Positions 58,433 through 64,000 of a stretch of DNA of 64,000 bases are shown here, piece by piece. The stretch is from Burkholderiaceae bacterium. Its GTDB lineage: Bacteria; Pseudomonadota; Gammaproteobacteria; Burkholderiales; Burkholderiaceae_C. The translations under genes were made by a program, and so were the position numbers. How positions within the stretch are numbered: the first letter of the stretch is position 1; every line of letters begins with the position of its first letter. Under the pieces are notes generated by a model. That model saw only the letters and a list, made by a program, of their open reading frames with translations. It did not search any database and was not told the origin of the DNA. Where the stretch lies: assembly GCA_017992055.1 (NCBI GenBank), contig JAGOPK010000011.1:108281-172280 (forward strand), read 5' to 3'.

Positions 58433-59296
58433 ATGGACCGCGTTCTCTTCGGTGACAACCAGTTCTTTGGCGTGAACCACATGTCGGAGGAAAAGGCCCG
58501 TGCGCAGCAGATGCGCTTCCAGGATCTGCAGGCGATCATCGATGTGCTCGATGCCGCCTACCAGGAAGGCGTACGCACCTTCATGTGCACCACGCACGAC
58601 CGCGTGTGGCAGATCTGCGACCACTTCCGCGCCAATCCCGAGAAGTACCCCGACTACCAGTTCTACCCGTGCATGCCCTATGCACACAAGTACGCGAACG
58701 CCGTGACCGAGCACGGCATGATCGATGCGCTGCGCCAGTTCCTGCCCGACGATGGCGCGGTGGGTGCGATGCTTAAGGGCGGCATGGCCCTGGCCAACAA
58801 GGACGTGGCGGCGATCATGCAGTTGCTGATCGATGCCGAGATGAAGATGTTCCACGGCCTGAAGACGCCGGTGATCTTCATCCAGAACGTCATCACCGAT
58901 CTGCTGCTGGGCCTGGGTTTCGACGAGTGCTTCCGCATCTTCCACGACCATGTGCGCAACAAGTACGGCGCCGAGCCGGGCTACATCACGATGAACGTGC
59001 CGCGCCTGCTGGACGTGCTGGACAAGCTGGGCATCGACAACCCCATCATCTGCGCCAACATCAACAAGATCGGCTTCCGCATGTGCGGCGGCATCGAGGC
59101 CTACGAGCAGCTCATCGCGACCCGACGCTTCCGCCCGGTGGCCATGTCGGTGCTGGCCTCCGGCGCGATCTCGCCACGCGAGGCCATCGAGTACGTGTGC
59201 AAGCAGCCGCGCATCGAGTCCATCGTGTTCGGTGCGTCGAGCCGCGGCAACATCCGTCAGACCAAGGCGCTGATCGACGAACTGACTGTTGCATAG
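58433..59296 (+). CDS. Uncharacterised protein, aldo/keto reductase-like
   Basis: A 287-residue cytoplasmic protein I cannot name. It opens with DRVLFGDNQFFGVNHMSEEK, and the C-terminal segment SIVFGASSRGNIRQTKALID resembles the end of aldo/keto reductases, which bind the cofactor phosphate near the final strand. Around it, the alternation of hydrophobic strands and helices suggests a TIM barrel. No catalytic Asp-Tyr-Lys-His tetrad is obvious. It is the last gene of the exopolysaccharide run, so it is presumably a sugar-modifying partner of the Gfo/Idh protein (inference). Confidence 0.65.
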   Translation: MDRVLFGDNQFFGVNHMSEEKARAQQMRFQDLQAIIDVLDAAYQEGVRTFMCTTHDRVWQICDHFRANPEKYPDYQFYPCMPYAHKYANAVTEHGMIDALRQFLPDDGAVGAMLKGGMALANKDVAAIMQLLIDAEMKMFHGLKTPVIFIQNVITDLLLGLGFDECFRIFHDHVRNKYGAEPGYITMNVPRLLDVLDKLGIDNPIICANINKIGFRMCGGIEAYEQLIATRRFRPVAMSVLASGAISPREAIEYVCKQPRIESIVFGASSRGNIRQTKALIDELTVA

Positions 59297-59463
59297 CTCA
59301 AGCGCATGGTTTCGATTTGCAAGAGTGTCGAGAGTTGGTTCTAACCGCCGACTTGAGTGGTATACCCTACTTGCGTAGTCGCCGGAGAATGCGCCTAGCT
59401 TGATCTGCGGAGCGCGTGCCTCTGCAGTGGCGCGTTCATTGACAAGGTTGTTTGGGAGATCTG

Positions 59464-60366
59464 ATGCGGACCTCTAGGCTCTTAGTTGCTGGCCTTGGCT
59501 TGGTGGCTAGCGTATGCAGTTCTGCTTCAACCTATGCACCGAACTTTGTTTGGCAGAGGTGGGCCGATTGGACACCTGGTGCAATCGCGGGGACATCGCT
59601 GGGCAACGCTGATGGCGATCAGGCTGGGACGCCCGTCTGGCGCTATGGGTATTTGACCGGTGGTGATCTCGGATCTCCGTCGCCTTGGTATGAGGAGCAA
59701 ATCCAACTGGCCGTTTGGGATGACGCTTGGTGGGGTAGCAATGTGGGGGGTGTATGGGCGCGTACGTATACCGGACCCGGCGCCGATAACGTGGGTGCCA
59801 ACCCGCCTATCGATCGCTATACCCTATGGCACGATCTGACCACTCACACCAAGTCTGTGGCTTGGACCTCCGCGGTGGATTGGATCAACCCCGTTGGCAA
59901 TGGGGCCGTGCTGAACATGAGTGGCTCTTTCACGTTCAGTTGGTGGGGGCACTACACGACGAATAGTCCGTTGGCACCGGTCGATGGTGTTCTTGCGAAG
60001 TACGACGCGTCCGCCGGGGATTTCGTGGTGCTTTGGTCAGGTACCTATGAGAACCCTGCTGCCGGTGGCTCTCTTGCTTCTCCATCGAGTCTGGTCGTTC
60101 CAGTCACGCTGAAGGGCGTGCGATTCGATGAAGGCGACTATCTGCGCTTTACGTTCCGGGGAACATCCGGCGAGAGTGCGACTCCGCTGTGGCTTGGCTA
60201 TCGAGACAGCATGTACATGCGTCTGGTTTCCGTCGTGCCTGAACCCAGCAGTCTGGCATTGTTGGTACTGGGCCTGGCCTTTGTCGGAACAACCCGTAGA
60301 GTCGTTACCGGTTCAGCGGGTGGGGCCGCCCATGGCCGAAACTCGGATGTCACGTTACCGGCATGA
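59464..60366 (+). CDS. PEP-CTERM sorting domain protein with extended tail
   Basis: A 300-residue exported protein. The signal peptide is MRTSRLLVAGLGLVASVCSSA. The middle is rich in Trp, Gly and Asp (FVWQRWADWTPGAIAG, SWWGHYTTNSPLAPVDG), as in surface beta-sandwich proteins. The C terminus has VPEPSSLALLVLGLAFVG and a basic TTRRVV, but then runs on for about 20 polar residues, more than usual. It is next to the exosortase B locus, so it is a likely substrate. Composition is lower in GC than the locus core. The preceding 167-base gap holds a GGTATACC palindrome (59359-59366) and no clear promoter. Confidence 0.85.
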   Translation: MRTSRLLVAGLGLVASVCSSASTYAPNFVWQRWADWTPGAIAGTSLGNADGDQAGTPVWRYGYLTGGDLGSPSPWYEEQIQLAVWDDAWWGSNVGGVWARTYTGPGADNVGANPPIDRYTLWHDLTTHTKSVAWTSAVDWINPVGNGAVLNMSGSFTFSWWGHYTTNSPLAPVDGVLAKYDASAGDFVVLWSGTYENPAAGGSLASPSSLVVPVTLKGVRFDEGDYLRFTFRGTSGESATPLWLGYRDSMYMRLVSVVPEPSSLALLVLGLAFVGTTRRVVTGSAGGAAHGRNSDVTLPA

Positions 60367-60441
60367 CAGATTCGATCAGACTCCTTGTGCATAGGTCTTT
60401 CCCGCGAGTACAACCAAGCAGTGGTAGGCCGGGCCGGTACT

Positions 60442-61866
60442 TCAGCTCAACGCCAGCCGATCACTGAAGTTGGCCATGTTGGGCAACACTTGAAGCTGTT
60501 CGCTGGCAGTCAGGCCCATCCATCCGCCTAGACTGGCGGCCAACTGCGCTACCGAAGTGCTGGGCAGCAGTCGACCTGAACCGATGTCATCCGGCGAACC
60601 GCTGGCCAAGTCTGGAAAGCGGCCATGCATTGTGCGTCCTCGAACGGCGCCACCGGCCACGAAGTGGTGACTGCCCCAACCATGATCGCTGCCGTCACCA
60701 TTGCTAACCAGTGTCCGCCCAAAGTCGCTTGCGGTGAATAGCGTCACGTTGTTCATCAGGCCTAGCGTTGCCAGGCTGGTGAGGAAGTAGTCGATCGCGC
60801 CAGCCACCTGGGCCATGTGCCCGGGCTGGTCGATCACTTGGCTGGCGTGCGTGTCAAAGCCCCCCATCGAGACCATGAAAACCTGGCGCTTCATGCCCAA
60901 GGTCTGATTTGCAGCAATCATTTGCAACACCATACGAAGCTGCCGGGCGAGACTGGTCTTGTCCAACGTGGTGATGCTGCTCCCACTGGGTACGCTGGTG
61001 GCAGGGATAGGCGCAACCGCCGTGCCACTGAGAGAGGTCTGCAGTAACCCGTTTGCTCCCAATCCGCGCTGAAGGATACGAGCGTACTCGGACAACAACG
61101 GGTCGTTGCTGATCGGATTGAGCATGCGGCTCAGTGCGGCCGGAGCTCGGGAAGCACCAAACACAGACGGAGCAGTCAGGCTGCTGACGCTGACCGGGCC
61201 ATCCACGCCTACCTGAAACTGAGTCACTTGCTGGCCGGCAAGGAACACGGCGTTGCCATTGGCGGAAACCGCGGTGAATACTGGATGGGCGTTGGCCGAC
61301 ATCAGTAGGTCGCCCATGCGTCCACCCCAACCGGAGCGCGCGCCTTCGGGGGATAGGCTTTGCCATGTAGACGCTTGGTCGTTGTGCGAAAAGAGCTTGC
61401 GCGGCAGGCCTGTGCCTGCCTGGTAATCGGCTTTCGTTATCGGACGCTCAAGCGTGCCTATGTTGGCCACGATGGCAGCCCTGCCAGCGTCGTACCACTT
61501 GGCCAGAGGGGCTAGTTCCAGCGGCATGGCGAAACTGCGTCCACTGCTCTGGCTCGTCACCGTGATGGGTTGCAGGCGGGAGAGAGGCCAAGCTAAGTCG
61601 GCTCGGGCCTTTGCATAGGCCGAATAGCCCTCGGCATCGGTCGGAACCACCCAGTTGTGCGTGTCACTGCCACCGTTGAGAAAAACACACACCAAAGCTT
61701 TGTAGCCACCACTTAGGTCTGCGGCACGGCTGGTCTGCTGTGCCAATGCCGCTAGACCGGCGAGTTGTGTGCCGAGTAGCAGGCTGCGCTTTGGTACCGC
61801 CGCAGGACACGCCGCTAGGCTGGAGAGTGCGCGCAGGAAGCTGCGTCGCGAGGTGGATTCGGTCAT
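60442..61866 (-). CDS. DUF1501 family Tat-exported protein
   Basis: A 474-residue protein with a clear Tat signal (STSRRSFLRALSSLAACPAA). The DUF1501 sulfatase-like fold shows VCVFLNGGSDTHNWVVPTD, IGTLERPITKADYQAGTG, SHNDQASTWQS and TLFTASDFGRTL, NGDGSDHGWGSHHFVAG with metal-binding Asp/His candidates. DUF1501 and DUF1800 genes usually occur as pairs, as here. The ATG lies two bases after the DUF1800 stop; a TTG two codons earlier overlaps it. Function unknown; the pair is thought to act outside the cytoplasm. It converges on the PEP-CTERM gene. Confidence 0.9.
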   Translation of the reverse strand: MTESTSRRSFLRALSSLAACPAAVPKRSLLLGTQLAGLAALAQQTSRAADLSGGYKALVCVFLNGGSDTHNWVVPTDAEGYSAYAKARADLAWPLSRLQPITVTSQSSGRSFAMPLELAPLAKWYDAGRAAIVANIGTLERPITKADYQAGTGLPRKLFSHNDQASTWQSLSPEGARSGWGGRMGDLLMSANAHPVFTAVSANGNAVFLAGQQVTQFQVGVDGPVSVSSLTAPSVFGASRAPAALSRMLNPISNDPLLSEYARILQRGLGANGLLQTSLSGTAVAPIPATSVPSGSSITTLDKTSLARQLRMVLQMIAANQTLGMKRQVFMVSMGGFDTHASQVIDQPGHMAQVAGAIDYFLTSLATLGLMNNVTLFTASDFGRTLVSNGDGSDHGWGSHHFVAGGAVRGRTMHGRFPDLASGSPDDIGSGRLLPSTSVAQLAASLGGWMGLTASEQLQVLPNMANFSDRLALS

Positions 61867-61868
61867 GG

Positions 61869-64000
61869 TCAACGCAGAATGAGGTAGTCAGGCGAGGCAA
61901 GCGCAAGGAACAACGCCACCCTGGCCCGATTGGCGTGGCTGGCGGCGTCGCTGCCGCTGACCGATGTGATGGCATCGATGATGTCCGCCTTGAGCACGCC
62001 GCTCATGCCGCCGGCATGGAGCAGCAGGTTCAAGAACTCCACCATGCCATCGACGTTGCCGATCTGGCTCAGGTCGATGAGTGGTTGCAGATCGGCGCTG
62101 ACATCGTTTGCCGTGCCATTCCAACCCAGACCGTATCCGGCCATGGCCATTGCTAGATTGATCCAGCGAGTGGTTGAGGACTCATTGGCCAACTGCAGTT
62201 CAGGCACCGTGATGCCGCCGTTGGCAAACTGCGTGTTGGGCGGCACGTAACCGGGTCGGAAGTAACCAAACACCGATGGGGGGTGCCATTGACGCTGGCC
62301 AATGCTGTCAAGATCGTAGTTGATCATGAACTCACCGCTGGTCGAACGTGCGCCAAGGCCACGCAACCATTGCGCAATGCCCAACACCGGCTCGCGGAGC
62401 TTTCCGGTGCTGCCTGCGGGAGGGTTCACTGCTTCGGCATCCATCAGGATGGCGCGCGTAACGGCTGCAAGATCTCCCCGCACGCCTTTGCCATTGTTGT
62501 TGAACACTGCGGCAACCCGACCCACATAGCCCAGGCTGGGGTGGCTAGTGACCAACCGTTGGATCAACTGCCTGCCTACGAAAGGGCCAACGTTCGGGTG
62601 GTTGAACAGCACGTCCAGCGCTGACTTCAGGTCTGCCTGCGCGCTCTGGTTCGCCGGGAGCACGGCGGCCCAGGGCTTGCCGACGAAGAGCCGCTTTTCG
62701 ACGGTGGAGTGCTGGCCAGGATAGGCCTTCATGCGCTGGAGATCGATTCGTTGGTCGCCAGCCGCAGTCTTCAGGTCGATGCTGCCCCAGCGGAACATGC
62801 TTTCGGTGAGCTGACTGTCAGCGACGCCCCAACTCCATCCTGTGAACACCTTGGCCAGCGCCATCACATCGGTATTGCTGTAGGTTTCTACCGCCTGCCC
62901 CGAACTATCCAGCACGGGGCTGCCATCAATGTTCAACTCGTGCAAGCCGATGCTGAACAACTGCATCAGCTCGCGGGCAAAGTTTTCATCGGGCATTCGC
63001 GTGCTGGTCAAATCCTCCGGTCGGTTGCGTATGTGCGAGAGGTAGATCCCCATCATCGGGCTCAGGGCGATCTCTTCCAACAGCTCTCGATAGTTTCCGA
63101 ACGCCAGGCGGTTGAGTGTGTCCACATACTGCGCATAACCGCGGACATGTTGGTATAGGCCGCTGTCAGCTTGCGAGATTGTTAGGATCTGATGCAGTGC
63201 AAACCCCACACGACGACGCAGTTGATGCGGGCTGCTGGCTGCCGTAGCCCAGAAGCGCTGACTCACCCAGTTGGGGCTGTAGCTGGGACCGCCCGGACGA
63301 TACGCGTCGCCCAGGGCGAACTTGCTTTCGACGTGCGAAACCATATCGGCTGAGAACGGCTGGTTGATCTGCTCATCGATCCACCCAGCCCGGCCCAGTT
63401 GCGTCACCCGCTGGATGTCGCCCGCAGTAGCGCCAAAACTCGCCTGGAGCAGCAGGCGCGCGGCAGCTTTCTGCTCAGCGGTGCTGCCGGAGGAATTGGT
63501 GGTGCCGACAATAAACCGTAGTCCACCGTTGCTGTACATCGCGCCGTAGGTGGCGCTAACGCCAACGCCGTCAATCGCTGCTTCACCGGTACCGGCATCG
63601 AAGCTCACGTTGTTGCCAAACGCACCGATCGTCCAGCCGTTGCCACGGATGTACTGGACGTATAGATTGCGGTTGGCTGCATTCACTTGGCCATCGTTGG
63701 TGAACAGCACGTCCACTTTCGCATCGGGCAGGATCTTTGGCACTGCGAACGAATAGTCGGCCGGTGAAGTGGAACTCACCTCGCGGGTTCCCACTATCAC
63801 ACCGTTGATTCGCAGTTGCATCACCGCCCCCACGCCGCCGGCCACATCGGCATAGGCGCGCACGGTGAGCGTATCGGTGAGGTTGGCGGCGGGCCAGGCA
63901 GCGGAGAGGTTGCCCGCGCTGTAGGTGGTGCCAGAGGAGGTGGGGGTGAGGAAGGTGGAGCCGGAGATCAGGTACTGGACGTTGAGCGCACGGGCCACGC
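61869..64000 (-). CDS. DUF1800 family protein with carbohydrate-binding-like repeats (5' end outside window)
   Basis: At least 709 residues; the frame is open to the window edge, and the only start inside it (GTG at 63998) lies within a repeat, so the gene continues beyond the window. The last 520 residues are DUF1800 (KAAARLLLQASFGATAGDIQ, FALHQILTISQADSGL, ENFARELMQLFSIGLHEL). The N-terminal part has a domain like Ca-dependent xylan-binding modules (NLTDTLTVRAYADVAGG, VDVLFTNDGQVNAANRNLYV). The first residues (RALNVQYLISGSTF) match the end of another copy (RNLYVQYIRGNGW), so at least two repeats exist. It overlaps nothing and is paired with the DUF1501 gene. Confidence 0.88.
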   Translation of the reverse strand, partial: VARALNVQYLISGSTFLTPTSSGTTYSAGNLSAAWPAANLTDTLTVRAYADVAGGVGAVMQLRINGVIVGTREVSSTSPADYSFAVPKILPDAKVDVLFTNDGQVNAANRNLYVQYIRGNGWTIGAFGNNVSFDAGTGEAAIDGVGVSATYGAMYSNGGLRFIVGTTNSSGSTAEQKAAARLLLQASFGATAGDIQRVTQLGRAGWIDEQINQPFSADMVSHVESKFALGDAYRPGGPSYSPNWVSQRFWATAASSPHQLRRRVGFALHQILTISQADSGLYQHVRGYAQYVDTLNRLAFGNYRELLEEIALSPMMGIYLSHIRNRPEDLTSTRMPDENFARELMQLFSIGLHELNIDGSPVLDSSGQAVETYSNTDVMALAKVFTGWSWGVADSQLTESMFRWGSIDLKTAAGDQRIDLQRMKAYPGQHSTVEKRLFVGKPWAAVLPANQSAQADLKSALDVLFNHPNVGPFVGRQLIQRLVTSHPSLGYVGRVAAVFNNNGKGVRGDLAAVTRAILMDAEAVNPPAGSTGKLREPVLGIAQWLRGLGARSTSGEFMINYDLDSIGQRQWHPPSVFGYFRPGYVPPNTQFANGGITVPELQLANESSTTRWINLAMAMAGYGLGWNGTANDVSADLQPLIDLSQIGNVDGMVEFLNLLLHAGGMSGVLKADIIDAITSVSGSDAASHANRARVALFLALASPDYLILR

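Noticed and set aside
59428-59443. Second sigma-54-like promoter (TGGCGCG-N4-TTGA) before the PEP-CTERM gene
   Set aside because: The invariant GC of the -12 element reads GA, and the transcript would leave only about ten bases before the ATG.

Overview
The window reads as chromosome of a high-GC betaproteobacterium. The order nadD-rsfS-rlmH-maf-rng is typical of Burkholderiales, and NsrR/NnrS, Bug-type solute receptors and a PEP-CTERM/exosortase locus point to the Rubrivivax/Leptothrix/Methylibium side of that order (inference; no 16S or ribosomal protein gene is present). About 51 genes cover almost everything. I saw no tRNA, rRNA, CRISPR array or insertion sequence, and no gap longer than about 260 bases.

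Layout. (1) 1-4.9 kb: housekeeping run nadD, rsfS (with a long Lys/Ala tail), rlmH, maf, rng, then an enoyl-CoA hydratase. (2) 4.9-9.6 kb: a minus-strand catabolic operon (aconitase-family large and small subunits, an isocitrate lyase/PEP mutase-family lyase, a Bug receptor) divergent from an IclR regulator. (3) 9.6-17.3 kb: a MocR-type regulator that has lost its PLP-binding residues, facing an MFS transporter across a perfect 22-bp palindrome; a type III polyketide synthase; a winged-helix/STAND ATPase regulator; a PEP-CTERM protein. (4) 17.4-19.7 kb: an alpha/beta hydrolase and a membrane protein with a TIR-like domain, separated by seven 10-bp tandem repeats. (5) 19.8-35.1 kb: two large MalT-like LuxR regulators bracket two degenerate acyl-CoA dehydrogenase-like genes and a DUF1302/DUF1329/YCF48/MMPL export-or-uptake operon. 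The same inverted repeat, ATCGTC-N6-GACGAT, lies 65-68 bases before the first gene of each operon, suggesting one regulon. (6) 35.1-37.3 kb: NsrR divergent from NnrS and a DUF2249 protein, with two NsrR-type boxes between. (7) 37.5-59.3 kb: an exosortase B exopolysaccharide locus (epsD, E, F, G, xrtB, epsI, flippase, pyruvyl transferase, polymerase, acyltransferase, glycoside hydrolase, two GT4 enzymes, GMC oxidoreductase, epimerase, Alg14/Alg13-like pair, Gfo/Idh oxidoreductase, orphan TIM-barrel-like protein), preceded by a sigma-54-like promoter. (8) 59.5-64 kb: a second PEP-CTERM protein and a DUF1501/DUF1800 pair; the DUF1800 gene carries carbohydrate-binding-like repeats and runs off the window.

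Base composition is uniformly GC-rich except inside the exopolysaccharide locus (roughly 43.05-45.05 and 46.9-49.1 kb) and from about 59.3 kb to the end. Several transitions fall inside genes, which suggests exchange of flippase and polymerase/acyltransferase modules by recombination.

The most interesting candidates for undescribed biology are the regulon of region 5, with its shared operator, degenerate acyl-CoA dehydrogenase pair and G10 tract; the PLP-less MocR with its palindrome; and the TIR-like membrane protein behind a tandem-repeat promoter region.
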